Below are positions 42,687-50,952 of a DNA stretch of 64,000 nucleotides, piece after piece. The number at the start of each line of letters is the position of its first letter. Within the stretch, counting starts at the first letter, position 1. Source of the stretch: CAZCGA01 sp964498075 (lineage in GTDB: Bacteria; Desulfobacterota; Binatia; HRBIN30); contig CAZCGA010000020.1 in NCBI GenBank assembly GCA_964498075.1, forward strand, positions 1 through 64,000, read 5' to 3'. Both the position numbers and the translations under genes were made by a program. The notes below the pieces were generated by a model. It searched no databases, was not told the origin of the DNA, and saw only the letters and a list, made by a program, of their open reading frames with translations.

Positions 42687-43592
42687 ATGAAACTCGACAA
42701 GGTCATCAAGGCAGCCCATAAGCTCGCACGGCCCTATTGCGTAACCGACGGGAAGAAATTTCGTCTCAAGGACATCGACGCCGGTGACACGGCGTGGCTG
42801 CAGGCGGAGGACAAGCCGCGCGCCAAGGAGGCCCTGCAGACCGGTGTGCAGGCGCTCGCTGAGTTGCAGGACATGCTCTACGCGCAGGACAGCTGGGCTG
42901 TGCTCCTCATCTTCCAGGCGATGGATGCCGCCGGCAAAGACGGCGCCATCAAGCACGTGATGTCCGGTGTCAATCCGCAAGGCTGCCAGGTCGTATCGTT
43001 CAAGGCGCCGTCGGCGGAGGATCTCGACCACGAGTACCTCTGGCGCTGCAACAAGCAGCTGCCGGAACGCGGCCGGATCGGCATCTTCAACCGCTCTTAC
43101 TACGAGGAAGTGCTGGTGGTGCGCGTGCATGAGGAGCTGCTCCAGAAACAGAAACTCCCCCCCAAGGTGGTCACCAAGAGCATCTGGGACGATCGCTTCC
43201 GCGACATCCGTGGCTTCGAGCGCTATCTCAGCAACAACGGCGTGGTGGTCCGCAAATTCTTTCTCCATGTCTCGCGCAAGGAGCAGAAGCGGCGCTTTCT
43301 CGAACGCATCGAGAATCCAGAGAAGAACTGGAAGTTCTCGGCCGCCGACGCGCACGAGCGCGGCCACTGGAAAGACTACATGAAGGCGTATGAGGACATG
43401 ATCCGTCACACCGCCACGGAAGACTCGCCGTGGTACGTGGTGCCGGCGGACAACAAGTGGTTCACGCGAGTAGTCGTGGCCGCCGCCGTCATCGATGCGC
43501 TGGCCGCGCTCGGCCTGCACTATCCGGAGGTCGGCAAGGAGAAGCTCAAGGAGCTGGCGTTGGTGAAGAAGGCTCTGCTAGCGGAGAAATAG
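42687..43592 (+). CDS. ppk2: Polyphosphate kinase 2, class III-like
   Basis: 301 residues. Walker A AMDAAGKD at 78-85. The Walker B region reads IGIFNRSYYEE with N135 and E140 in place of the DRSWYNR of classes I/II; this N...E spacing is what marks class III enzymes, which phosphorylate both AMP and ADP from polyphosphate. The lid region DIRGFERYL is present. It is cytoplasmic. Three bases before its stop the sequence KKALLAEK is copied as a scar downstream of the other ppk2 (48727-48783). Confidence 0.9.
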   Translation: MKLDKVIKAAHKLARPYCVTDGKKFRLKDIDAGDTAWLQAEDKPRAKEALQTGVQALAELQDMLYAQDSWAVLLIFQAMDAAGKDGAIKHVMSGVNPQGCQVVSFKAPSAEDLDHEYLWRCNKQLPERGRIGIFNRSYYEEVLVVRVHEELLQKQKLPPKVVTKSIWDDRFRDIRGFERYLSNNGVVVRKFFLHVSRKEQKRRFLERIENPEKNWKFSAADAHERGHWKDYMKAYEDMIRHTATEDSPWYVVPADNKWFTRVVVAAAVIDALAALGLHYPEVGKEKLKELALVKKALLAEK

Positions 43593-43616
43593 GGGGCGGC
43601 GGCAAGCCAGCGCGTC

Positions 43617-44342
43617 ATGTCTGACGAGACTCCATCCAACAGCTCTGCTACCGGCGATCGCCTCCGTCGTCGTGTTCCCCGACTGACCATTCTCTTCGTG
43701 TCGCTCATGCTGCTGCTGCTCTTGGGTCCCATGCTGGGACAGCGGGTGTTTGGCGTGCCCGTCCTCGGCCTTCTCTTCTCTCTCGTCGCCGCGGCCGGCG
43801 TGAGCGCTTCGGCGCGCCGCCGGTTGTTGTTCTGGATATCCGTCCTTCTCGTCCTGCCGATGCTCGTGGCACTGTGGAGCGAGCCCGTCGTGGCGATGCG
43901 CTCAGTCGACGCTGCGTCACTGAGTATACGTTTCGTCTTCCTCATCTTCCTCTGCGGCGTGATTCTCAGGGGCGTCCTGCGCGACCAGGTTGTCACCCTC
44001 GAGACGATTGCGGGCGCTGCCTCCGTCTACTTGTTGTTCGGGGTAGCGTGGGCCTGCCTGCTCGGATTCGTGGAGCAGCTGCATCCCGGCTCGCTCTTCA
44101 TCCCCGCGGGCTGGGGAGCGAAAGCGGCGACGGAGATAGAGTCCATGGCGCCCCTGATCTATTTCAGCTTCACGACCCTGACCACCGTGGGCTACGGCGA
44201 CATCCATGCGACGTCGCCCGTGGCCGCAAACCTGGCGGTGTCGGAGGCAATCATGGGGCAGTTGTATCTCACCGTCCTGGTCGCGCGCCTGGTCGGCTTG
44301 CAGATTTCACACAGCGAACGAAGCCAGCATCGCCCAACCTGA
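43617..44342 (+). CDS. Two-TM pore K+ channel-like protein, copy A
   Basis: 241 residues. About six hydrophobic segments; the last two flank a pore loop with the selectivity filter TVGYGD (190-195) after SFTTLT. This is the K+-selective signature of VIC-type channels. No voltage-sensor arginine helix and no RCK/TrkA-N regulatory domain are seen. The C-terminus ends soon after the last helix. It probably passes K+ across the inner membrane. Copy B is at 48912-49607. Confidence 0.85.
   Translation: MSDETPSNSSATGDRLRRRVPRLTILFVSLMLLLLLGPMLGQRVFGVPVLGLLFSLVAAAGVSASARRRLLFWISVLLVLPMLVALWSEPVVAMRSVDAASLSIRFVFLIFLCGVILRGVLRDQVVTLETIAGAASVYLLFGVAWACLLGFVEQLHPGSLFIPAGWGAKAATEIESMAPLIYFSFTTLTTVGYGDIHATSPVAANLAVSEAIMGQLYLTVLVARLVGLQISHSERSQHRPT
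43947..44106 (+). repeat. 160-bp tract identical to 49221-49380
   Basis: All 160 bases read the same in the two channel genes, while the flanks differ at several positions. This covers the helices before the pore loop and points to recent gene conversion. Confidence 0.8.
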
Positions 44343-44362
44343 GCCAAAGTGGAGGTCCAACC

Positions 44363-45484
44363 GTGACGCATCCAAATCCACTCAATCCTATGAACCAACT
44401 CCTCAAAGAAATCCGGCACAATCCGCTGCTCTGGCTGCTGGTGTTCGTTCCCGTGGTGTTCGTTTGCCAGACGCTCAAGCCCGAAGCGCACACAGTGCTC
44501 TTCGCGCTTTCCGTCCTCGCCATCGTGCCGCTCGCGGCGCTGCTCAGTCATGCCACGGAGTCCGTGGCCGCCAAGACGGGCGACGCGGTCGGCGGGTTGC
44601 TCAACGCCACGCTGGGAAACCTGACCGAGTTGGTGATCGCGCTCACCGCGTTGCGCGCCGGGCAGTACACACTGGTGAAGGCATCCATTGCCGGTGCGAT
44701 TGTCACGAACACGCTCTTCATGTTGGGCGCGTCGTTCCTGCTCGGCGGACTCAAACATCATGTGCAGGAATTCAATCCTGCGAGCGCGCGGCTTCAGGCC
44801 GTGCAGTTGTTTCTGGCAACGGTCGCGTTGCTGGTTCCTTCGGCGGTGAGCGGGGCGGATTCTGCCCAGACTGCTGCCTTTACGCAGCAGTTGAGCGTGT
44901 GCCTGGCGATTTTGCTCATCGCGACTTACGGCCTGGGGCTGCTCTTTTCGCTCAAGACACATCGTGAGCTCTTCGGCGGGGTGGGACACGCGGAAGCAGA
45001 AGAAGCGCCGTGGCCGATTGGTGTAGCCCTGGCGACGCTGGCCGCGGTCACGGTTCTGGTCGGGTTGGTCAGTGAGGTCTTCGTCGAGTCCGTGCAGGAA
45101 GCTGCGGTGGCGATGGGGATGACACAGGCATTCGTGGGGTTCATCGTCGTGGCGCTGGTGGGCGCCGCCGCGGAAATGGCATCGGCGTTCTCGGGGGCGC
45201 GCAAGAACCGGCTGGACCTCAGCGTGGGCATTGCGCTGGGGAGCGCGGCGCAGATCGCCTTGTTCGTGGCGCCGGTGCTGGTGCTGGCGAGTTACGCCAT
45301 CGGGCCGTTGCCGATGAGCTTGCAGTTCTGGCCCGGCGCGGTGGTGATGATGCTGATCGCCACGCTCACCGCGTCGCTGGTTTCCAACAGCGGCCGCGCA
45401 GCGTGGTTCAGTGGCGTGCTGGTCTTGGGGGTCTATCTGATCTTCGCCATCACACTGTACCTGTTGCCACCCAGAGCGCAGTGA
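44363..45484 (+). CDS. CaCA-family Ca2+(cation)/H+ antiporter
   Basis: 373 residues from the GTG at 44363, decided by GGAGGT seven bases upstream; an ATG at 44390 is the alternative. About eleven membrane helices with the two alpha-repeats of the superfamily: GNLTELVIALTALRAGQ in the first half and GAAAEMASAFSGARKNRLD in the second, each with an essential acidic residue. It resembles ChaA/CAX exchangers that export Ca2+ or Na+/K+ for protons. It follows the channel by 20 bases and belongs to the left cassette; no counterpart remains in the right one. Confidence 0.9.
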   Translation: MTHPNPLNPMNQLLKEIRHNPLLWLLVFVPVVFVCQTLKPEAHTVLFALSVLAIVPLAALLSHATESVAAKTGDAVGGLLNATLGNLTELVIALTALRAGQYTLVKASIAGAIVTNTLFMLGASFLLGGLKHHVQEFNPASARLQAVQLFLATVALLVPSAVSGADSAQTAAFTQQLSVCLAILLIATYGLGLLFSLKTHRELFGGVGHAEAEEAPWPIGVALATLAAVTVLVGLVSEVFVESVQEAAVAMGMTQAFVGFIVVALVGAAAEMASAFSGARKNRLDLSVGIALGSAAQIALFVAPVLVLASYAIGPLPMSLQFWPGAVVMMLIATLTASLVSNSGRAAWFSGVLVLGVYLIFAITLYLLPPRAQ

Positions 45485-45543
45485 GCAAAGGGGACGATGC
45501 CATCAGAAGCCCATGGGCGACGGCCGCCCGAGGAGGAAGAACG

Positions 45544-46830
45544 TTGAAAGCGCACCATCGGTTCATCGGCACCGCAGCACGGGCGATTTTGGCGCTCAGC
45601 CTGCTGTCTATCGGCTGCGAGGAGAAATGGGACACGACGCAACACCCGGCGCGTGATGAGGAGCTCGACGCGGCGTTCTTCTCGGGGCTCGACTCGCAGG
45701 CGATCGCCGACGTTCCCGAGCCCCAGAGCCTGCGTCCATGCTGCATCTTCGGCAACGATGTCGGCGTACAAGTCGGGCGCGTCCCAGTGCCCGGCTACGA
45801 GGTCCAAAACGTCCTCGAGATCAGCGACCTGGGGACGCACCAGTACAACAAGGGGACGGTGTCGCTGCAACCACGCGGCGGCGAGCGCCTCCTCTCCGAT
45901 GAGGCATCGGGCATTCTGTACACCTGTCGCGGCGGGTTCATCGATCTCGCTCACGTGCGCGACAACGCCGACCGCACGCTCTACCTCGCCTCACAGATCG
46001 GGCGCCTCGCGGCGGCCGGGGGAACGATTCCCCTCACCGGCGAGGGCGCCGAGCGCCACATCGTCCTGCAGCCCCTCAACGCCGGTCTTGTCCGCGCCTA
46101 CGGCCTGCGCGAAGTGGTGACGAGCCTCGCCGAGTGGCTCTCATTCCAGGCCTCCATCTGGCACGAGATCACCACCTGGTATGGCTGGTCGTCGACGGCA
46201 TTCTCCGAGCGGCCGTCCGCGTTCTCGCTGGAAGACCTCTACTCCAACCTGGTGGGCGTGAAGATCACCGGTGCGATCGTCCGTCGTCACGCTGCCCCCA
46301 GTGAGGTGGAGTACAATCGCGCGGCCACGGCGCTCCTCAAGGATGCACCGGTCAAGCTCGGGCCGCTCCCCAGGGACGCGAGCCGCCGCGCCTTCGAGTA
46401 TGTCGACGGCATCTGGTGGGACTCCACCAAGCGTGTGCCCGACAACCAGCTCGTGCGTCACCGCTACTTCAACATCGGGCCAAAATTGTACCCATGGAAA
46501 CTGGTGGACGCGCAGCCCTCCGCCACGCTGCTCGCCAGCAGGCAGGAGTTTGACCAAGCCTGCGGAAGTGACTGGACGCCCCTCGGGCTGAGCGTTGCCG
46601 ACCGCATCGGGGATGTGCCGTTCCGGCAGATGGCGACGCTCGAGATTCACCCGGGCGAGTTGCTCGTCAAGAACGGATTTCCCTTCCCCAAGCCAGGCAG
46701 CAACATGGTGACGCAGGATGATTTTCCCGCGGTGATCGACGTGATCGCCCGTGCCGCAGACGCCGAGCTGGGCGCCGGTGCGGGCCTCGCGGCGGCTCGC
46801 CCCAACGAAACCTCGCGCAAGCGCGAGTGA
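45544..46830 (+). CDS. DUF4056 lipoprotein
   Basis: 428 residues from a TTG with AGGAGGAAG upstream. Lipobox LSIGC (C22). DUF4056 features: RPCCIFG, a GFIDLAHVRDNAD block near 140 and an IWHEITTWYGW block near 205. The histidine/glutamate in the last two blocks could form a metal or catalytic site, but no activity is known for the family. The C-terminal ten residues match the remnant at 41503-41535. It is probably periplasmic or outer-membrane bound and stands before the second exported gene. Confidence 0.82.
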   Translation: MKAHHRFIGTAARAILALSLLSIGCEEKWDTTQHPARDEELDAAFFSGLDSQAIADVPEPQSLRPCCIFGNDVGVQVGRVPVPGYEVQNVLEISDLGTHQYNKGTVSLQPRGGERLLSDEASGILYTCRGGFIDLAHVRDNADRTLYLASQIGRLAAAGGTIPLTGEGAERHIVLQPLNAGLVRAYGLREVVTSLAEWLSFQASIWHEITTWYGWSSTAFSERPSAFSLEDLYSNLVGVKITGAIVRRHAAPSEVEYNRAATALLKDAPVKLGPLPRDASRRAFEYVDGIWWDSTKRVPDNQLVRHRYFNIGPKLYPWKLVDAQPSATLLASRQEFDQACGSDWTPLGLSVADRIGDVPFRQMATLEIHPGELLVKNGFPFPKPGSNMVTQDDFPAVIDVIARAADAELGAGAGLAAARPNETSRKRE

Positions 46831-46847
46831 CACAGAAGGAGGAAACG

Positions 46848-47888
46848 ATGCAGCATTCATCCAGATGGGAGTGTGGGGCTCGTGTTGCAGCCACTACTCT
46901 GTACGCCTTCGTCGCCCTGTGCGGCGTGGGTGCGCGTGCGTTCGCCTTGCCGACGCTGGACGAGTTGATGGCCGATTTCGCCTTCAGCAAAGACGACGTG
47001 CAACGAGTGCGCAACGGCGAGTTGGTCAAGACGACCACCAAGGAGACTTCCGATCGGGAGATCGCGGCAGTCATGGTGTTTCTCGTCAAGGCCCCGCCAA
47101 AGCAGCTGCTCGCCGCGTTCGAGGTGGGCAGTGGCTTCCGCAACGATCCGCAAGTCCAGTCGGCCACGGAGATCAGTGGTGACGGAACGCTCGACGATTT
47201 CAAGGCGGTCGTGCTCCAACCGGGCGGCGACAAGGAGACGGGACGCTACCTCAACGCGGCGCCCGGCGACACGTTGAATCTCTCCGCCACGGAGATTGCA
47301 GCCTTCCAGGCACTCAAGAGCCGTAGTGGCGCCGGGCAAGCTCAGGTCGAAGAGGCGCTACGACGGATGCTGCTGGCGCGCTACCAGGCCTATCACTCGC
47401 AGGGGTTGAACGGCATCGCTCCGTACGCCCGTGGCAAAGACAAGCAAGCCCAGCCGGCGGACGAGCTGCGCCGGGCGACCGAAGCCGCGCAGGGACTCAA
47501 GAAGCACGTCCTGGCCTTCTACCATGTTCTCATGGAGTATCCGCAGGCCAACGCCGCAGGGCTCACGCAACGCTTCTTCTGCATCCGCTACACGATGGGC
47601 GGGCGGCCGAACTTTACCCTTCGGCATCGCCTCGCCATGCCGGTCGATGAGGCGTACGTGGTTGCCGATCGCGAGTTTTACGTGAACCACGACTACAACG
47701 ACACGCAAGCCGTCGGCGGGCTGCTTCCTGTCGAAAACGGGACAGTGGTCGTGTACCTGAACCGCACCACCACCGACCAGCTCGGCGGCTTTGGCGCGTC
47801 GGCCAAGCAGGCGATCGGCCGTAGCTTGATGGCGACGCAGATCAGCGAGATCTTCGAGAAGTCCCGCGCCGGCTTCAAGGCTCAGTGA
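46848..47888 (+). CDS. Unknown exported protein, copy B
   Basis: 346 residues, with AGGAGG before ATG 46848. Close paralogue of copy A at 41555-42601 over its entire length, with the same signal-peptide start MQHSS. The two differ most in the signal peptide, near residues 90-105 and near 240. Strong conservation of the mature chain suggests both are functional. The family is not recognised. Confidence 0.8.
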   Translation: MQHSSRWECGARVAATTLYAFVALCGVGARAFALPTLDELMADFAFSKDDVQRVRNGELVKTTTKETSDREIAAVMVFLVKAPPKQLLAAFEVGSGFRNDPQVQSATEISGDGTLDDFKAVVLQPGGDKETGRYLNAAPGDTLNLSATEIAAFQALKSRSGAGQAQVEEALRRMLLARYQAYHSQGLNGIAPYARGKDKQAQPADELRRATEAAQGLKKHVLAFYHVLMEYPQANAAGLTQRFFCIRYTMGGRPNFTLRHRLAMPVDEAYVVADREFYVNHDYNDTQAVGGLLPVENGTVVVYLNRTTTDQLGGFGASAKQAIGRSLMATQISEIFEKSRAGFKAQ

Positions 47889-47920
47889 CGCGTCGCTTCA
47901 GGAGACGGGAAGGGCGATAT

Positions 47921-48730
47921 ATGGCCAAGAAACAGGACGACGACGGCAAACCCAAACTGAAGCAGAAGCGATACGAAAAGGATCTGCGCCGGCTGCAGGC
48001 CGAGCTGTGCAAGCTCCAGGAATGGGTCAAACACAAGGGCCTGCGAGTCATCGTGGTGTTTGAGGGGCGCGACGGCGCGGGCAAGGGCGGCACCATCCGC
48101 GCCATCACCGAGCGCGTCAGCCCGCGCGTTTTCCGCCTCGTGGCGCTGCCGGCGCCCTCCGACCGCGAGAAGACGCAAATGTACATACAGCGCTACCTCC
48201 AGCACTTCCCCGCGGCCGGCGAGATCGTCATCTTCGACCGTAGCTGGTACAACCGCGCCGGCGTCGAGTACGTGATGGGCTTCTGCACGGAGGAAGAGCA
48301 CCGCCGCTTCCTCGACCTGTGTCCGGTGACCGAGAAGTACATTGTCGATGGAGGCATCCGGCTGATCAAATACTGGCTGGAGGTCAGCAACGAGGAGCAG
48401 AGCCGCCGTTTCGAGGCGCGCATCAACGATCCGCTGCGGCAGTGGAAGCTCAGCCCGATGGATCTGCCGTCGCGCCAGAAGTGGTATGAGTACTCGCGCG
48501 CGCGCGACCGCATGCTCAAAGCCACCGACAGCAAGCATGCGCCGTGGTACATCCTGCGTTCCGACGACAAGCGGCGCGCCCGGCTCAACTGCATCCGGCA
48601 TCTATTGAGCCTCATTCCGTACAAGGAAGTGCCGCGCCCGAAGATCAAGCTCCCCAAGCGCTCGAAGCAGGGCGCGTACGACGACCAGGCCATGCTGAAG
48701 GGCCGCCACCTCGTTCCGGAGCGGTATTGA
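47921..48730 (+). CDS. ppk2: Polyphosphate kinase 2, class I-like
   Basis: 269 residues. Walker A FEGRDGAGKGG near 47-57 and Walker B IVIFDRSWYNRAGVEYVMGF near 103-122 (D106, R107), as in single-domain class I enzymes that mainly interconvert ADP/ATP or GDP/GTP with polyphosphate. It is not the paralogue of the class III gene at 42687 despite the same slot in the duplicated cassette. The stop TGA at 48728 lies at the edge of the class III scar, so this gene was exchanged into the slot. Confidence 0.92.
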   Translation: MAKKQDDDGKPKLKQKRYEKDLRRLQAELCKLQEWVKHKGLRVIVVFEGRDGAGKGGTIRAITERVSPRVFRLVALPAPSDREKTQMYIQRYLQHFPAAGEIVIFDRSWYNRAGVEYVMGFCTEEEHRRFLDLCPVTEKYIVDGGIRLIKYWLEVSNEEQSRRFEARINDPLRQWKLSPMDLPSRQKWYEYSRARDRMLKATDSKHAPWYILRSDDKRRARLNCIRHLLSLIPYKEVPRPKIKLPKRSKQGAYDDQAMLKGRHLVPERY

Positions 48731-48783
48731 AGAAGGCTCTGCTGCCCGAGACATAGGAGATGGCGGCAAGCACAGCACGTCAT
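48727..48783 (+). pseudogene. 3' scar of a replaced class III ppk2 gene
   Basis: The sequence GAAGAAGGCTCTGCT, a TAG and the spacer GGCGGCAAG...GTCATG correspond, with few changes, to 43563-43619, the last codons of the class III ppk2 and the run-up to channel A. It codes for the equivalent of KKALL plus four codons and a stop. No class III gene precedes it here, so it is the remains of one. Confidence 0.72.
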
Positions 48784-48911
48784 GGTCGAGGCCACCGGCA
48801 CGCAGCGCGGATGGGCTCCGTCAGCCGCCGGATCTCGCTGGACGACGTCATCGAGTCGTTGCGCAAACCTGCTGTCGGAGAGCCACGACAGGCCCAGGCC
48901 TGAGTCGCGCG

Positions 48912-49607
48912 ATGAGCCGTTCGCCAGTCGATCATACCCGTCGTCGTGTTCGCCCACTGATCAGTCTCTTCGTGTCGCTCATGCTGCTGCTGCTCTTGGG
49001 TCCCATTCTGGGACAACGGGTGTTTGGCGTCCCCGTTCTCGGTATTCTCTTCTCCCTCGTCGCCGTGGCCGGCGTCATCGCTTCGGCGCGCAGCCGGTTG
49101 TTGCTTTGGGTTTCCGTTCTTCTCGTCCTGCCGATGCTCGCGGCGCTGTGGAGCGAGCCCGTGGCGGCGATGCGCTCAGTCGACGCTGCGTCACTGGGTC
49201 TACGGTTCGTCTTCCTCATGTTCCTCTGCGGCGTGATTCTCAGGGGCGTCCTGCGCGACCAGGTTGTCACCCTCGAGACGATTGCGGGCGCTGCCTCCGT
49301 CTACTTGTTGTTCGGGGTAGCGTGGGCCTGCCTGCTCGGATTCGTGGAGCAGCTGCATCCCGGCTCGCTCTTCATCCCCGAGGGCTGGGCAGTGAAAGCG
49401 GCGACAGAGATAGAGTCCATGGCGCCCATGATCTATTTCAGCTTCACCACCCTGACCACCGTGGGTTACGGCGACATCCATGCAACCTCGCCCGTGGCCG
49501 CAAACCTGGCGGTGGCGGAGGCAATCACGGGGCAGCTGTATCTGACCGTCCTTGTCGCGAGGCTGGTTGGCTTGCAGATATTACACAGCCAGCGAAGCCA
49601 GTCATGA
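48912..49607 (+). CDS. Two-TM pore K+ channel-like protein, copy B
   Basis: 231 residues, close paralogue of copy A with the same filter TVGYGD near 180-185 and the same helix pattern. The N-terminal 20 residues differ and are shorter. A part of the gene is identical to copy A over 160 bases. The start ATG 48912 is used; the 182 bases before it contain the ppk2 scar and no obvious promoter. Confidence 0.85.
   Translation: MSRSPVDHTRRRVRPLISLFVSLMLLLLLGPILGQRVFGVPVLGILFSLVAVAGVIASARSRLLLWVSVLLVLPMLAALWSEPVAAMRSVDAASLGLRFVFLMFLCGVILRGVLRDQVVTLETIAGAASVYLLFGVAWACLLGFVEQLHPGSLFIPEGWAVKAATEIESMAPMIYFSFTTLTTVGYGDIHATSPVAANLAVAEAITGQLYLTVLVARLVGLQILHSQRSQS
49221..49380 (+). repeat. 160-bp tract identical to 43947-44106
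   Basis: Second copy of the identical tract shared by the two channel genes. Confidence 0.8.
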
Positions 49608-49740
49608 GCCCAGGGTTCGGCAGCATATTGACCATGACCCTGGACTCGGTCCAAAAGACACGGTAGAAGCCGGATCGTTTGGCGATCGTCTCCGCCGTAT
49701 TCACGATACAGCTGCTGCTGCAAAGGAGTGAGCCCTGCCC

Positions 49741-50931
49741 ATGAGAGGTCATCAGATGGTTCCCGGTCTCAACCCGGCTAAGCCTGCGTCTGCGGCACTG
49801 TTACGTGTGGTGATGGCGCTGTGCGCGGGGCTCGCCGCTTGCGAGAAGTCAGCGCCTGTGGCCCCGCCGCCCCCGGAGGTGTTGGTCACCGATGTCGTAC
49901 AGAAGGATGTGCCGATCTACGGAGAGTGGATCGGAACGCTCACTGGCTACATCAACGCCACCATCCGCCCACAGGTGAAGGGGTACCTCCTGACCAAGAA
50001 CTACAAGGAAGGCGACGTCGTGCACACCGGCGATTTGCTCTTCCAGATCGACCCGCGCGAGTTCCAGACGCAGCTCGACCAGGCGCAGGGCCAGTTGGCG
50101 CGCGCCCAGGCCGCACAAGTCAAAACCCAACAGGACGTGACCCGCTACACACCGCTAGCCAAGGAAGGTGCAGTCAGCCAGCAGGAGCTCGACGACGCTA
50201 TCCAGCAGAACCTCGCCGCCCAGGCCCAGGTCGACTCTACACGCGCAACTGTCGAGCAGGCAAAGCTGAGCCTCAGTTGGACGAAGGTGACATCGCCGAT
50301 CGATGGCGTCTCCGGCATCGCCATCGCGCAGGTCGGCGACTTGGTAGAACCCGCCACCGACCTGACCACGGTGTCGCAGCTCGACCCGATCAAGGTCGTG
50401 GTCCCGATCAGCGAGCAACAGTACCTGAGCTTTGCGCGCACGCAGGCGGGGAACGATCGTGAGCAGAGGCCGCGCAAAGGCGCGCTCGAGCTGATCCTCG
50501 CCGACGGCAGCGTCTTCCCGCAGCGCGGCACGGTGTCAGTGGTCGGCCGCCAAGTCGATCCGCGCACCGGCACGCTGCCCATCGAAGGGCAGTTCCCCAA
50601 CCCGGGCAACATCATGCGGCCCGGCGGCTACGCCAAGGTGCGGGCGGTGATCGATAACCTTGCGAACGCCCTGGTCGTTCCTCAGGCGGCCGTGCAGAAC
50701 TTCCAGGGGACGACGCAGGTTGCGGTCGTGACGACGGAGAACAAGGTGGAGATCCGCAACGTGACCACGGGCCCGCGTTCCGGCTTCGACTGGGCCATCC
50801 TGGAGGGAGTCAAGCCTGGTGAGCGTGTGATCGTCGAGGGCCTGCAGAAGGTGCGCGGGGGCATGAGCGTCGCGCCCAAGCCCTACGTCGGACCGACCCT
50901 GGCGCCGACGCCGACGGTCGCCCCCTTCTGA
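49741..50931 (+). CDS. RND efflux periplasmic adaptor (AcrA/MexA type)
   Basis: 396 residues. Lipoprotein signal with lipobox LAAC (near 34). Then the lipoyl/barrel-sandwich halves around ATIRPQVKGYL and KVTSPIDGVSG, a coiled-coil hairpin (about 105-180), and the beta-barrel and membrane-proximal domains. It links the inner-membrane pump to the outer-membrane channel. AAAGGAG lies upstream of ATG 49741. It starts the three-gene efflux operon. Confidence 0.93.
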   Translation: MRGHQMVPGLNPAKPASAALLRVVMALCAGLAACEKSAPVAPPPPEVLVTDVVQKDVPIYGEWIGTLTGYINATIRPQVKGYLLTKNYKEGDVVHTGDLLFQIDPREFQTQLDQAQGQLARAQAAQVKTQQDVTRYTPLAKEGAVSQQELDDAIQQNLAAQAQVDSTRATVEQAKLSLSWTKVTSPIDGVSGIAIAQVGDLVEPATDLTTVSQLDPIKVVVPISEQQYLSFARTQAGNDREQRPRKGALELILADGSVFPQRGTVSVVGRQVDPRTGTLPIEGQFPNPGNIMRPGGYAKVRAVIDNLANALVVPQAAVQNFQGTTQVAVVTTENKVEIRNVTTGPRSGFDWAILEGVKPGERVIVEGLQKVRGGMSVAPKPYVGPTLAPTPTVAPF

Positions 50932-50952
50932 ACCGCTGCGAGGTTCGCGCGC

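Noticed and set aside
48811..48903. A 30-codon frame between the class I ppk2 and channel B
   Set aside because: No ribosome site or similarity was seen. It may be a relic of another gene's end, but it cannot be supported.
49608..49740. Remnant of the CaCA antiporter after channel B
   Set aside because: I compared the region with the start of the antiporter at 44343-44420 and saw no convincing match.
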